In this document: positions 8,954 to 18,994 of the stretch, piece by piece
Numbering within the stretch: position 1 is the first letter of the stretch
Layout of the letters: each line of letters starts with the position of its first letter
NCBI RefSeq assembly: GCF_011082725.1
Contig: NZ_CP049715.1
Location: 930,001 to 994,000 of the forward strand
Direction of reading: 5' to 3'
Length of the DNA: 64,000 nt
Source of the DNA: Apibacter sp. B3706
GTDB taxonomy: Bacteria; Bacteroidota; Bacteroidia; Flavobacteriales; Weeksellaceae
Notes under the pieces: model-generated
What the model was told of the DNA's origin: nothing
Seen by the model: the letters and a program-made list of their open reading frames with translations, nothing else
Database searches by the model: none
Program-made: the position numbers and the translations under genes

Positions 8954-11900
8954 ATCCTTTACAATTTCTTTTTTCTTTCTCTTTTTACTAAACAAATCAC
9001 TGAATTTATTAAAAGATTTTTTGTAAACAATCCCCCCGCCATACGATTGATTATTTGCCCCTGTAGTGGATAATACCGAAGTTTCCAACCCAAAAGTGGA
9101 AGGTTTTGAAAAACCATTGATAATTAGCGATTTATCATTGTTTTTTGATATGTCATAATTAATTTTTGCACCATAGGTCCATACGTCGGCAGCACTTTTT
9201 TGTTCCAGAGGCATATTAACTGATCCAACTATGGATAACCTTTGATTCACTTTAAATGTAGGGTCTAAAGAGATCCGGTCACTTGTATCGTCGACTCTTG
9301 AACCGGCATTAAAATTAGCATCCAGAGAAAATACTCCACTTATATTATTTATTGCAGAAGTTAATTGTTTCAATACTACATCATAAGCAGAAGAAGCATA
9401 ACTGCTACCTCCCATTTTATCGGATAAAAAGCTTCCAAAAACAACAATTCCTGCTACTTGATTGTATTTTTCCCCTTCATTATTATTTAGTTTAGTATTG
9501 AGTTGATCACGAACCGAAGAAGAAGCATCTGCTTGTATATCAAAAGTCAAACTTGGTTTAGATAAATAACCGGTTAATAACGCCGAAACTGTTACATTAG
9601 AAGCGGGAACTGTAGAAATACCCAAATAATCGCCAATATTACTTACTAATCTGGTATAGGAAGCGCGAATATTTAAATCGGCTTCGGTAGGACCACGATT
9701 TTCCCATCGGATAGTACTTCCGGGAACAATAGTAAAGTCCTTATTAACAAACATATTATAATAATATTTACTATCACCGGTTATTGTGTAAGTACCGTCC
9801 ATAGAAATAACTCCTGCTTTTGACATATCAAATTTTAGATGTTTTGCATCTCCCCGAACCACTATTTTATCTCCGGTTTCTTGACTAATAATTAAATTAA
9901 CCACAGATTTATTGTCTGCTGTAACGTCTGCACGTATGGATAATCCCATAGGTGGTTTAGTTTCTTTTTCATCTCCTTCTTTATGTTGTTCAGGAATGAA
10001 TTTGATAAATTGAATGTCGGTAGCATTAGTTGTACTACTGCTGTTTATTGTGAGGCTGCTTCCCTCAAGAGCCATGGCAGTTGCTGAAATATCAATACCT
10101 TTATCCGTTGTTCCTGTTATGGAAAAATTACCTGAAGCATAAATAGTTCCATAAAAAAGATCATTTTCTTTCATGGTAGTATTTAACACTAAAAGCTTAT
10201 CCGAAGTAAAGTCTAGGTTCATTCCCCATTCGGAGAAATTTTTAGTCATTAAAGGTCCAAAAACTACTCCCTTAGTTTTTCTTTGAGTATCCATCAACTC
10301 AATATTATCAAATAAAAATATACCGTCAGATATTTGTAAATCTTGATCTTTAGTAAGTTGATAATCAACCCCTAAAAAGTTAACTTTAAATCCAACTTTA
10401 GACATTGTAAGGGAACCTTGATATTTAGGCGAAGTTATATCTCCTGAAATTTGAACATTTCCGGTGGCAGTTCCTCTGAAATTTGAGAAAATACTTTGTA
10501 AAAAAGTTCCTATAGGAGCAATGTTCATTTGATTGGCTTGTAAATCTATATTCAATTGAGAAGGCTTACCATTTTGATTGGCTATATATCCGTCAGCTAA
10601 AAAACGATCTTGTCCGGAATCTTCTAATTTACTTTGTAATAAATATCGGTTGGTTTTAGCATCGTAAATTGCTCTCATGGCCAAATTCCCTAAATTTTGA
10701 CCATTAAATTTCAATTGATCAATATAAAGATCCACAAGCGGTTTAAGTTCACTTGAATTTTTAAGTACTTTGGCAGATCCATTGGCAACACCCTCAAAAG
10801 ACATATCTTTAAGTAAACTGTGAGGTAATATTTTTTCTAATTTAACATCTTTTAAATTCAGATCAAAAGTATATTCGTTTTTGGTGGTATATTCTCCGGA
10901 CAATAAAATTTCAGAATTTTCAGATGTTAATTCAATTTTTTGTAAAACTAATTTGTTAGTTAATAAATTATATTTCGCAATGGCTTCATCCGATTTAAAA
11001 TTAGGATTCAGTTTCCATTTTGCTTGTGCCAAATTAATATTAGAAGGTTTAAACCCAATAATAATATCATTATTTTTTTGAGTTTGATATAAATTTAAAT
11101 CAAAATTAGTTTGTTTTTCTTTATATTTTCCATGATAAAAATTAGTGGAAACAAATAGGGAATCATTTTTATTATATCCGGAAAAATTGATTTTTTCAAT
11201 ATTCGTATTGTCTATATTTAGAGAAGATAAAGATCCCATAAATTGTCGTAAGGTATCTTCTGTATTTAAAAATATATTCGGATTGGTTAGTTTGATATTT
11301 TTATAATATATATATTCTGAAATCATTTGTGCCTGTAACTTATTTCCATTGCCAACATACCTTCCTGTAATAGTCGTTCCCGGGGATAAGTTAACATCCA
11401 TCATTAATAAATCAAATAAATCCTTTTGTATATCCAAAATAAATGAAAACTCTTGATTGTCAAATCGTTTATTAGTTTTAAAATTAGCTACCAGGTTCCC
11501 AATTCCTTTCTGTAACATATCAGGAATATCTTCTAATTTGTATTTACCATAAATATTGGCAGTAATCATGTTCGGAGAAAAAATATCTAAATTTCGATTT
11601 CCTTCCTCAAAACTTGTTTTTATTTGTATATCATTATAATTAGTAGTTTTACCATTATCTTCAATAGAAATTGAATTAATGTTGATTTGTCCAATTAAAT
11701 CATCAATGGAGCTGAATTCAATATCTGCTTTGACTATTCCTTTAAATGATTTATTTTTATCGGCTAGAGAAGTAAAATAGCCTAAATTTAATGATTTAAT
11801 ATCTGCATCAAAGTTGGTTTTAATATATTTTTGAGCAAAATTTATTGTACCATTAAAGTCAAAATTAGCGTATTTGTCATTGGAAATAATTTTACCTTCA

Positions 11901-13402
11901 AAAATTTTATCTCTTAAATTACCCACAGCTGAAATATCATTAATCGCTTTACCATTAATAACTAAACTATTCAGTTTTGCATCAAATTTAGTATCCATAT
12001 GGTCCAGATTAAATCCGCTGCCGTCAAATTGAATTTTAGCGGATATAGGACCTAGTGTTGTTGTTTTAATAAAAGAAGCTAAATTTAATTGGTATGTTTC
12101 TAATTTTCCTTTATATCTAGGTTTTTGGGAAGCATAATCTTTTAATTGAGCATCCGCTGTTACTGTACCTAAAGAGCTAATCATTTTACCATTTATACTA
12201 AGGTCTTTTTTATCAATTAAAAATGAACCCATATAATTCATAGTTCCAAATTCTGCTACTATTTTGGGTATTTCCTTAGAAATAAATTTCGGTAACCATG
12301 AATTAAGAGAGGCATATGAAGATTGAAGATGCGTTTCTTTGGTTTCTATATTAAAAGATTGGGAAGGATCAGTAGTAACTAAATTTTTCAACACTAAGCT
12401 AGGGGAAGAATAAAAAGTACCGTTAACCGATAAGATTGGATTAGTTAATGTTAAATTATTAAGTGTACCATTAACTTTCGAAGAAATGTTAAGTATAGAA
12501 TTAGTATCCCAGTTTTTTACAAAATATCGTATGTCTTTACCTGATACTTTACTTCCTTTGTTTACTTCCATATTCCATGCTACCTGATCAGAAAAGTTAC
12601 TCAATCCATTTTCTTTGGTGTGATTAAAAAATAAAGAACCTAATAACAATGAGGTATCTGATTCAAAAAGAAGGTCTTTGAAAGAAAGTTCTGTTTCTGA
12701 ATAATGAATATCGGATGAAAATTGGTAAACCGTATAATTTTCCTTATGCCTTTTAGCTTTGAAATTAAATTGCTCAACTAAAACCCTTACATCCGAATTA
12801 AAAACATCAACGCTCGAAGCTTTTAAATTTAATTCAGAAGTATCTAACCAGACTTGATCTTCTAATGGTAAATTTTGATTTACAATTGAAAATCGACCAT
12901 TGATTATATCTACCCTTCCGTTTAATTTAAAATCTTTTTTTTGAGAAGGTTTATCTGAGTTAAAATTATCTATGAAAATAGAAAAATTATCATGATTTTC
13001 ATTTTTATAAGTAATTACTTTGATGACAGGATCTTGTAAACGCAATTGATCAATTTTGATATCATCAACATGCTTAATTACCAAATTTTCAATTAAAGAT
13101 ATGGTATTTAAATATCCTTTTAATTCTTTTACAGTTAGTAAATTATTCTGATGATGATCTTTAATAATTACATCATGTAAAGTAAGATTTCCAAAATAAT
13201 CAACTTCAATTCTTTGAGCAGAAATCGAAGTTTTGAATTCTTGGTTTAAATAGGAAAGTGCCTCTTTTGCTATTTTATCTTTAACAGATGGTAAATTTAT
13301 AACAATAATTAAAGATAGAAGTAGTAAAAATAAAATGCAAAATGCATAGAGAATTGCCTTGGATGACTTAAAAAATATTTTTTTAATTAGTAACTTTGTC
13401 AT
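8927..13402 (-). CDS. tamB: Translocation and assembly module TamB-like protein (AsmA/DUF490)
   Basis: 1491 residues from ATG 13402; a GTG four codons upstream (13414) would overlap tsaD. One N-terminal membrane anchor (AILYAFCILFLLLLSLIIVI) is followed by over 1300 residues of repetitive beta-strand sequence, the elongated groove fold of AsmA/TamB proteins. The C-terminus carries the DUF490 region (NQVAGIVVFGSFLSDKMGG, then a beta-strand tail ending in GAKINYDI). TamB spans the periplasm and is linked to outer-membrane protein assembly and phospholipid transport between membranes. The final lysine-rich tail (FSKKRKKKEIVKDKKD) follows the beta domain. The gene starts back to back with tsaD, an arrangement I recall from other Flavobacteriia. 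Confidence 0.88.
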   Translation of the reverse strand: MTKLLIKKIFFKSSKAILYAFCILFLLLLSLIIVINLPSVKDKIAKEALSYLNQEFKTSISAQRIEVDYFGNLTLHDVIIKDHHQNNLLTVKELKGYLNTISLIENLVIKHVDDIKIDQLRLQDPVIKVITYKNENHDNFSIFIDNFNSDKPSQKKDFKLNGRVDIINGRFSIVNQNLPLEDQVWLDTSELNLKASSVDVFNSDVRVLVEQFNFKAKRHKENYTVYQFSSDIHYSETELSFKDLLFESDTSLLLGSLFFNHTKENGLSNFSDQVAWNMEVNKGSKVSGKDIRYFVKNWDTNSILNISSKVNGTLNNLTLTNPILSVNGTFYSSPSLVLKNLVTTDPSQSFNIETKETHLQSSYASLNSWLPKFISKEIPKIVAEFGTMNYMGSFLIDKKDLSINGKMISSLGTVTADAQLKDYASQKPRYKGKLETYQLNLASFIKTTTLGPISAKIQFDGSGFNLDHMDTKFDAKLNSLVINGKAINDISAVGNLRDKIFEGKIISNDKYANFDFNGTINFAQKYIKTNFDADIKSLNLGYFTSLADKNKSFKGIVKADIEFSSIDDLIGQININSISIEDNGKTTNYNDIQIKTSFEEGNRNLDIFSPNMITANIYGKYKLEDIPDMLQKGIGNLVANFKTNKRFDNQEFSFILDIQKDLFDLLMMDVNLSPGTTITGRYVGNGNKLQAQMISEYIYYKNIKLTNPNIFLNTEDTLRQFMGSLSSLNIDNTNIEKINFSGYNKNDSLFVSTNFYHGKYKEKQTNFDLNLYQTQKNNDIIIGFKPSNINLAQAKWKLNPNFKSDEAIAKYNLLTNKLVLQKIELTSENSEILLSGEYTTKNEYTFDLNLKDVKLEKILPHSLLKDMSFEGVANGSAKVLKNSSELKPLVDLYIDQLKFNGQNLGNLAMRAIYDAKTNRYLLQSKLEDSGQDRFLADGYIANQNGKPSQLNIDLQANQMNIAPIGTFLQSIFSNFRGTATGNVQISGDITSPKYQGSLTMSKVGFKVNFLGVDYQLTKDQDLQISDGIFLFDNIELMDTQRKTKGVVFGPLMTKNFSEWGMNLDFTSDKLLVLNTTMKENDLFYGTIYASGNFSITGTTDKGIDISATAMALEGSSLTINSSSTTNATDIQFIKFIPEQHKEGDEKETKPPMGLSIRADVTADNKSVVNLIISQETGDKIVVRGDAKHLKFDMSKAGVISMDGTYTITGDSKYYYNMFVNKDFTIVPGSTIRWENRGPTEADLNIRASYTRLVSNIGDYLGISTVPASNVTVSALLTGYLSKPSLTFDIQADASSSVRDQLNTKLNNNEGEKYNQVAGIVVFGSFLSDKMGGSSYASSAYDVVLKQLTSAINNISGVFSLDANFNAGSRVDDTSDRISLDPTFKVNQRLSIVGSVNMPLEQKSAADVWTYGAKINYDISKNNDKSLIINGFSKPSTFGLETSVLSTTGANNQSYGGGIVYKKSFNKFSDLFSKKRKKKEIVKDKKDSISTH
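13391..13398 (+). promoter_or_regulatory. Candidate -7 box of tsaD inside tamB
   Basis: TAACTTTG matches TAnnTTTG on the plus strand and ends 6 nt before the tsaD ATG (13405). It lies within codons 2-4 of tamB on the other strand. If used, the tsaD message would have almost no leader. No convincing -33 element is seen. Confidence 0.4.
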
Positions 13403-13404
13403 AA

Positions 13405-14421
13405 ATGAAAACACCCATTATTTTAGGAATAGAATCGTCATGTGATGATACATCAGCAGCTGTAATACAAGGTAAAAAAATACTATCTAATGTAGTATCT
13501 ACCCAAAAAATACACCAAAATTATGGCGGTGTAGTTCCGGAATTAGCCTCTCGTGCTCATTTACAAAATATTATCCCCGTTGTACATCAAGCAATTCAAT
13601 TAGCAAATATAAATAAAAAAGCAATTGATGCGATATCTTTTACCCGTGGTCCGGGTTTATTAGGATCCTTATTAGTAGGGACCAGTTTTGCAAAATCATT
13701 ATCTATGTCATTGAACGTTCCTCTTATTGAAGTTAATCACATGCAAGGGCATATATTTGCACATTTTATTGAGGATGAATCTAAAGAAAATATATCATTT
13801 CCATTTTTATGTCTTACGGTAAGTGGTGGACATACCCAAATTGTTCAGGTAAATGATTATTTTGATATGGAAGTGTTGGGAGAAACTTTGGATGATGCGG
13901 CGGGTGAAGCTTTTGATAAGATAGGTAAAATTTTGGGACTTGAATATCCGGCAGGACCTACAATTGATAAACTTTCTCAAAATGGAGATAAACATAAATT
14001 TAAATTTCCGTTGCCAAAATTGGAAGGAATCAAATTTTCTTTTAGTGGCATAAAGACTTCCGTGCTTTATTTCATACAAAAAGAACTACAGAAAAACCCG
14101 GACTTTATAAAAGAGAATCTTGAAGATATATGTGCATCCGTCCAAAAAACAATTCTATCTTCATTGTTAGATAAATTAAAGTTGGCTATTGAAATTACGG
14201 GTATTAAAAATGTAGCAATTGCCGGTGGTGTTTCGGCGAATTCGGAGTTAAGAAGAGAAATAAAAAAATTAGAATTAGAGAAAAATTGTAATACTTTTAT
14301 CCCCAAATTCGAATACACAACAGACAATGCAGCCATGATTGCCGTGGTAGGAAGCATTAAATATGAACATAATAAATTCTCTGATCTTAAAACTATAGCT
14401 ACCGCTAGATATAAAATGTAA
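13405..14421 (+). CDS. tsaD: tRNA N6-threonylcarbamoyladenosine synthase subunit TsaD
   Basis: 338 residues, full length. The ASKHA ATPase fold opens with IILGIESSCDDTSAAVI. The metal-binding HMQGHIFAH gives the two histidines of the HxxxH motif. SGGHTQIVQV, GEAFDKIGKILGL and the phosphate-binding AGGVSANSELR are all present. With TsaB, TsaC and TsaE, TsaD transfers the threonylcarbamoyl group to A37 of ANN-decoding tRNAs. The start is fixed by the two-base gap to the divergent tamB ATG. Confidence 0.97.
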   Translation: MKTPIILGIESSCDDTSAAVIQGKKILSNVVSTQKIHQNYGGVVPELASRAHLQNIIPVVHQAIQLANINKKAIDAISFTRGPGLLGSLLVGTSFAKSLSMSLNVPLIEVNHMQGHIFAHFIEDESKENISFPFLCLTVSGGHTQIVQVNDYFDMEVLGETLDDAAGEAFDKIGKILGLEYPAGPTIDKLSQNGDKHKFKFPLPKLEGIKFSFSGIKTSVLYFIQKELQKNPDFIKENLEDICASVQKTILSSLLDKLKLAIEITGIKNVAIAGGVSANSELRREIKKLELEKNCNTFIPKFEYTTDNAAMIAVVGSIKYEHNKFSDLKTIATARYKM

Positions 14422-14425
14422 GATT

Positions 14426-15049
14426 ATGATTGGTAATAACTTTTATAAAAAAAGCTTACTATTTATTTTAAGTTTATTAATTTTTAATTCCTGTAAAAAA
14501 GAGTCCCTATTGTTTAACGATGATTTTCATACCAATACCAATCATTGGGATACGATATCTACAGATGCACTATATACTAAACTTGAAGAAGGAAATTTAT
14601 TGATGAAGGCTGATTTGAAAAATGTTTTAAATTATTCTTTACTCTCCCTTCCAATATCCGATCGAAATATTACCTATACTACTTCATTACAAATTAATAA
14701 TTTTTATGACCCTAAGGGAGTTGCGGGTATAATTTTATATGCTGATGATCGGAAATATCCTGAAAATTATCTCCTATTTGGAATTAATGCAGAAAACGAA
14801 GTAGTTATATCTTACGAGAGCAAAAGAGAAGGAAAATCACAAATTTATTTCAAACAAAAAATTCAAAAATATAATAAAAAGGAAAAGAATAGTTTTTCAA
14901 TCGTAACAGACAAAAGTTCTATTCAATTCCTTTTGAATGGTAAAATATTGACAACCATATCCAAAAATAAAGAATTAGGTTCAAATTTTGGTTATATGGT
15001 AATCAATTCGAATATATCTGTTTCTTCTCTTCAAATTAAAAGTCATTAG
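14426..15049 (+). CDS. Putative lipoprotein with concanavalin-like beta fold
   Basis: 207 residues starting 4 nt after the tsaD stop, so probably co-transcribed with it. The N-terminus is a lipoprotein signal (SLLFILSLLIFNSCKK, predicted lipidated Cys23). The mature part has LLFNDDFHTNTNHWDT, LEEGNLLMKADLKN and VAGIILYADD, and closes with SIQFLLNGKILTTI and GYMVINSNISVSSLQIK. That order of strands resembles the LamG/DUF1080 laminin-G-like sandwich, which often binds sugars. The role is unknown; no catalytic residues stand out. Confidence 0.7.
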   Translation: MIGNNFYKKSLLFILSLLIFNSCKKESLLFNDDFHTNTNHWDTISTDALYTKLEEGNLLMKADLKNVLNYSLLSLPISDRNITYTTSLQINNFYDPKGVAGIILYADDRKYPENYLLFGINAENEVVISYESKREGKSQIYFKQKIQKYNKKEKNSFSIVTDKSSIQFLLNGKILTTISKNKELGSNFGYMVINSNISVSSLQIKSH

Positions 15050-15086
15050 TCTATGCCAAATTACATGCCATAAAGACTAATTCAAA

Positions 15087-15893
15087 TTAATTAGCTTTAT
15101 AAGCTTGATAATATTGTAATGCTTTGGGCATTATTTTATTTATATCTGCAATTCTATTTTGAGGATTCGGGTGCGTGGAAAGAAATTCAGGTGTATCGGT
15201 ACTTCCTGTAGCGTCAATCATTCTTTGCCAAAATAAAGGGGCTTGTCTGGGATCATATCCTGCCATTGCCATAATATATAAACCCATTTCATCTGCATCA
15301 GATTCTTGTTTACGACCATAACGTAAAAGAGTGATACCACTGGCTACGGGGTAATATTGATTAATTGCCGAACGCAAAGCTTGGTTGTTGGTAACCCCTC
15401 CTAATACCTGTCCACCGATTTCTGAAATATATGATTGTGAAATTTTTTCAGCTCCGTGACCTGCCAGAGCATGGGCAATTTCATGTCCCAAGACAACAGC
15501 TAGTCCTGTATCGTCTTTACAAATAGGTAAAATTCCTGAATATACAGCCACTTTTCCTCCGGGCATACACCATGCATTAACCGTTTTGGGATCATCAATT
15601 AATACAAATTGCCATTGATAACCGTTTAAAGCTGAAGACTTCCCAATAGATCTATAATAATCTTCTGCGGCTTTTTTTATTCTGTTACCCACTTCTTCCA
15701 CTTGCCTTGCTTGAGGAGTTCCTGTAATAATTTTATTGGAAGATAAAACTTCTTGATATTGCTGAAATGAGGATGGCAATAATTGAGAGTTGGATACAAA
15801 ATTTAATGATTTTCTTCCGGTTAAAGGATTAGTTGCACATGCTACTGTTAATAAAGATGCTAGCGATAGTAATAAGCATTTTTTTGAATTCAT
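15087..15893 (-). CDS. M48-family metalloprotease lipoprotein
   Basis: 268 residues. The signal ends in a lipobox (SLLTVACATNP, Cys19), so the protein is probably anchored in a membrane facing the periplasm. The zinc site is GHEIAHALAGHG (HExxH), and a third ligand is expected in the ESDADEMGLYIMAMAGYDP segment. These features match LoiP/YcaL-type M48 peptidases, which degrade misfolded outer-membrane proteins. The gene is a lone minus-strand unit facing the gene that ends at 15049. Confidence 0.9.
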   Translation of the reverse strand: MNSKKCLLLSLASLLTVACATNPLTGRKSLNFVSNSQLLPSSFQQYQEVLSSNKIITGTPQARQVEEVGNRIKKAAEDYYRSIGKSSALNGYQWQFVLIDDPKTVNAWCMPGGKVAVYSGILPICKDDTGLAVVLGHEIAHALAGHGAEKISQSYISEIGGQVLGGVTNNQALRSAINQYYPVASGITLLRYGRKQESDADEMGLYIMAMAGYDPRQAPLFWQRMIDATGSTDTPEFLSTHPNPQNRIADINKIMPKALQYYQAYKAN

Positions 15894-15943
15894 AAACTCT
15901 ATAATAATTTTTGAAATATAGTAAATTTATTAATTAATGTTCT

Positions 15944-15951
15944 TAAATTTG
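15944..15951 (+). promoter_or_regulatory. Candidate -7 box of metK
   Basis: TAAATTTG, an exact TAnnTTTG match, 31 nt before the metK ATG in an otherwise AT-only spacer. The 89-bp spacer shows no SAM riboswitch-like structure. Confidence 0.5.
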
Positions 15952-15982
15952 CAATGATTATAATAAAATAAAAGCAAAAAAT

Positions 15983-17251
15983 ATGCCTTACTTATTCACA
16001 TCCGAATCGGTTTCGGAAGGCCATCCAGATAAAGTTGCTGATCAGATTTCAGATTCGATATTAGATAATTTTTTAGCATTTGATCCCGATTCTAAGGTAG
16101 CTTGTGAAACTTTAGTTACTACCGGTCAGGTAGTATTAGCCGGAGAAATTAAATCCAACACGTATATTGATGTTCAGCATATTACTAGAGATATTATAAA
16201 AAAAATAGGCTATACGAAAAGTGAATATAAATTTGAAGCCGAATCTTGCGGTATTTTATCCGCTTTGCATGAACAATCGCAGGATATAAACCGCGGAGTG
16301 GATAAACAGAATAAAGAAGAACAGGGTGCAGGTGACCAAGGGATGATGTTCGGCTATGCCACCAATGAAACGGATAATTATATGCCTTTGGCTTTAGATA
16401 TTTCACATAGTATCTTACGTGTGTTAGCTCGAATAAGAAAAGAAGGTCAAATTATGACCTATCTTCGACCGGATGCAAAATCTCAAGTTACTATTGAATA
16501 CGACGATAATAATAAGCCTATACGTATTGATACGATAGTTCTTTCTACACAACATGATATGTTCGATGAGGATGAAAAGGTTGTATTGGACAAAATTGCC
16601 CAGGACATTATTTCAATTGTTATTCCTGAAGTTAAGGCAGAATCAAAAGATGAAATAAAAGCATTATTTGATGATAATATCACTTACCATATAAATCCAA
16701 CCGGAAAATTTGAAATCGGAGGACCTCATGGAGACACCGGATTAACCGGAAGAAAAATAATTGTTGATACTTATGGTGGTAAAGGAGCTCATGGCGGTGG
16801 CGCATTTTCCGGAAAAGATCCTTCTAAGGTGGATCGTTCTGCTGCTTATGCTACCAGACATATTGCTAAAAATTTAGTAGCGGCAGGGGTTGCCGATGAA
16901 GTTTTAGTACAAGTTTCATATGCTATTGGTATTACCGAACCGTGCGGTGTTTATATTAATACTTTTGGCAGCTCAAAAGTTAATCTGTCCGATGGAGATA
17001 TAGCATTAAAAGTTGAGAAATTATTCGATTTAAGACCTTATGCTATTGAAAAAAGATTGAAATTAAGAAATCCAATATATACGGAGACAGCAGCCTATGG
17101 ACACATGGGAAGAAAGAACGAAATCGTTACAAAAAAATTTATAAGAAATCGTGAGAATGGAAAGACAGAAATAAAAGAAATCGAAGTAGAATTATTTACT
17201 TGGGAAAAATTAGATTATTTAGATCAAATTAAAGAAGCTTTTAATCTGTAA
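15983..17251 (+). CDS. metK: S-adenosylmethionine synthase
   Basis: 422 residues. Family motifs are [17 protein letters not shown] at the N-terminus, [12 protein letters not shown] (the adenine loop), [16 protein letters not shown] and the P-loop-like [20 protein letters not shown]. The enzyme makes SAM from methionine and ATP as a tetramer. Length is slightly above E. coli MetK (384), with an insertion around 185-225 that is usual in Bacteroidota. It heads a unit with ruvX, def and a DUF5606 gene (gaps of 16, 4 and 42 nt). Confidence 0.98.
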   Translation: MPYLFTSESVSEGHPDKVADQISDSILDNFLAFDPDSKVACETLVTTGQVVLAGEIKSNTYIDVQHITRDIIKKIGYTKSEYKFEAESCGILSALHEQSQDINRGVDKQNKEEQGAGDQGMMFGYATNETDNYMPLALDISHSILRVLARIRKEGQIMTYLRPDAKSQVTIEYDDNNKPIRIDTIVLSTQHDMFDEDEKVVLDKIAQDIISIVIPEVKAESKDEIKALFDDNITYHINPTGKFEIGGPHGDTGLTGRKIIVDTYGGKGAHGGGAFSGKDPSKVDRSAAYATRHIAKNLVAAGVADEVLVQVSYAIGITEPCGVYINTFGSSKVNLSDGDIALKVEKLFDLRPYAIEKRLKLRNPIYTETAAYGHMGRKNEIVTKKFIRNRENGKTEIKEIEVELFTWEKLDYLDQIKEAFNL

Positions 17252-17267
17252 ACTAACATTTATTTTC

Positions 17268-17678
17268 ATGTCAAAAATACTGGCCATCGACTATGGTGAA
17301 AAAAGATCCGGATTAGCAGAAACGGATGATATGCAAATTGTTGCCAGTGGGTTGGCCGGAATTATCACTTCCAATCTGATTCCATTTCTTGAAAAATATA
17401 TAGCTGAAAATTCTGTCGAAAAAATAATTATTGGTTTACCTGTTCGATTAAACGGAGAACTTTCAGATGTTGAAATTTCAATTCAAAAATTAATCAAGAA
17501 GATTACTTCTCTTTTTCCAAATATTCCGATTGAAAGAGTAGATGAGAGATTTACTTCAAAAATTGCGTCTCACTTTATTAGTTTGAGTGGAAAAAATAAA
17601 AAAAATAGAGAAAATAAACATTTATTGGATGAAGTAAGTGCTACTTTAATTTTACAAACCTATTTAGAGAAAAAATAA
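17268..17678 (+). CDS. ruvX: RuvX/YqgF Holliday-junction resolvase-like nuclease
   Basis: 136 residues, typical size. The RNase H-like fold opens with ILAIDYGEKRSGLAETDD, which supplies the first catalytic aspartate. It continues with KIIIGLPVRLNGELSD, IERVDERFTSKIA, and the final acidic patch LLDEVSATLIL. In E. coli the family is essential and takes part in 16S rRNA 5'-end maturation besides resolvase activity in vitro. It lies between metK and def in one direction with tight spacing. Confidence 0.92.
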   Translation: MSKILAIDYGEKRSGLAETDDMQIVASGLAGIITSNLIPFLEKYIAENSVEKIIIGLPVRLNGELSDVEISIQKLIKKITSLFPNIPIERVDERFTSKIASHFISLSGKNKKNRENKHLLDEVSATLILQTYLEKK

Positions 17679-17682
17679 AATT

Positions 17683-18258
17683 ATGATTTTACCTATTTAT
17701 GGCTATGGAGAACCTGTTTTAAGAAAAAAAACAGTAGAAATCGGTAAAGATTATCCCGATTTAGATCAATTAATTGAAAATATGTATGAAACCATGTATA
17801 AAGCACATGGAATTGGTTTAGCAGCCCCACAAGTAGGATTGAACATACGTTTATTTGTAATTGATGCTTCGCCATTGGCAGAAGATGAGGATTATGTCGA
17901 CATAAAAGACGAGTTAGCCCTTTGTAAGAAAGTTTTCATAAATCCGAAAATAACTAAAAGAGATGGTGAACTTTGGAAGTTTAACGAGGGATGTTTAAGT
18001 ATTCCTGATATTCGAGAAGATATTAAAAGATTGGAAAATATTACAATTGAATATTTTGATCAAAATTGGAATAAAAAAACTGAAAATTTTGGTGATGTTC
18101 GTGCGCGTATTATTCAGCATGAATACGATCATATTGAAGGAATTCTGTTTACAGACTTATTATCTCCACTTAAGAAAAAATTACTAAAAGGTAAACTTGC
18201 CAATATTAGTAAAGGAAAGGTGGAGACTGAATACCGAATGAAATTTCCGTCCCATTAA
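17683..18258 (+). CDS. def: Peptide deformylase
   Basis: 191 residues. The three deformylase motifs are present: GIGLAAPQVGL (motif 1), EGCLSIPDIRE (motif 2, with the metal-binding Cys) and QHEYDHIEGILF (motif 3, HExxH-type). It removes the formyl group from new proteins using Fe2+. The insertion DASPLAEDEDYVDIKDELAL is common in Bacteroidota deformylases. The start is 4 nt after the ruvX stop. Confidence 0.97.
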   Translation: MILPIYGYGEPVLRKKTVEIGKDYPDLDQLIENMYETMYKAHGIGLAAPQVGLNIRLFVIDASPLAEDEDYVDIKDELALCKKVFINPKITKRDGELWKFNEGCLSIPDIREDIKRLENITIEYFDQNWNKKTENFGDVRARIIQHEYDHIEGILFTDLLSPLKKKLLKGKLANISKGKVETEYRMKFPSH

Positions 18259-18300
18259 ATTTTAAAATAAATTAATTAAAAATATAATTACAATATTGAT

Positions 18301-18858
18301 ATGGATCTTACTAAAATCATTGCAATTACAGGGAAATCCGGTTTATTTGAATTATTATCTCAAACTAAAGGAGGTTTCATTGTTAAAGATTTAGTTGCTC
18401 AAAAGAAATTGTCTATTAATGCAAATAGTCAAGTAAGTTTACTGCAAAACATTTCAATCTATACTCAAGATTCTGAAGTATCATTAATTTCAGTTTTAGT
18501 TTCAATTTCCAAAAAACATCAATTTAAAGAAATTGAATTTGATAAAAATGATACCAATACGTTAAGATCTTTAATGAAAGATGCTCAACCGGATTATGCA
18601 GAAGACAGAGTATATAATTCAGATCTTAAAAAGCTTTTTACTTGGTATAATATATTGGTTAAAAATGCTATCATAACTGAAGAAACCGTAAAAGCTTATG
18701 AAGACAATCTAGCTAAAGTTTCGAATGATAGCCAAAAAGAAAATTCAGAAGATTGTAACATTTCACAAAAAACGGCTACTAATGAGATATCAAATGATGA
18801 TGCCGGTGTAACTAAAAAATCTACGAAAAAAACACCTGCTAAGAAAAAAGCTGAATAG
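18301..18858 (+). CDS. DUF5606 family protein
   Basis: 185 residues. The N-terminal 130 residues match the DUF5606 pattern: MDLTKIIAITGKSGLFELLS, GGFIVKDL, an SH3-like barrel, then PDYAEDRVYNSDLKKLFTWY. The last 50 residues are low-complexity and end in a lysine/alanine tail (KKSTKKTPAKKKAE) that could touch nucleic acid. In Bacteroidota this family regularly sits next to def, as here. Function is not established. Confidence 0.85.
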   Translation: MDLTKIIAITGKSGLFELLSQTKGGFIVKDLVAQKKLSINANSQVSLLQNISIYTQDSEVSLISVLVSISKKHQFKEIEFDKNDTNTLRSLMKDAQPDYAEDRVYNSDLKKLFTWYNILVKNAIITEETVKAYEDNLAKVSNDSQKENSEDCNISQKTATNEISNDDAGVTKKSTKKTPAKKKAE

Positions 18859-18885
18859 TATAAATAATTTTAAATATTATTAATG

Positions 18886-18918
18886 AAAAGGTATCAATGT
18901 AAAGTTGGTACCTTTTTA
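18886..18918 (+). terminator. Terminator of the metK-ruvX-def unit
   Basis: 12-bp stem with one wobble pair (AAAAGGTATCAA with TTGGTACCTTTT), 7-nt loop, then T residues. It lies 27 nt after the DUF5606 stop on the plus strand. Confidence 0.75.
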
Positions 18919-18930
18919 TATTTCAACTAT

Positions 18931-18971
18931 AAAAAAATCTTTGAGTATATATGATACTCAAAGATTTTTTT
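18931..18971 (-). terminator. Terminator of grpE-dnaJ, probably bidirectional
   Basis: Perfect 18-bp inverted repeat with an A7 tract on one side and a T7 tract on the other, 5-nt loop. It is placed between converging units, 23 nt beyond the dnaJ stop on the minus strand, and backs up the terminator at 18886 on the plus strand. Confidence 0.82.
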
Positions 18972-18994
18972 CTATATAAATTCCGGATAATTTT

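Noticed and set aside
15894-15982. SAM riboswitch upstream of metK
   Set aside because: The spacer is only 89 nt, nearly all A/T, and no helices or conserved core could be drawn.
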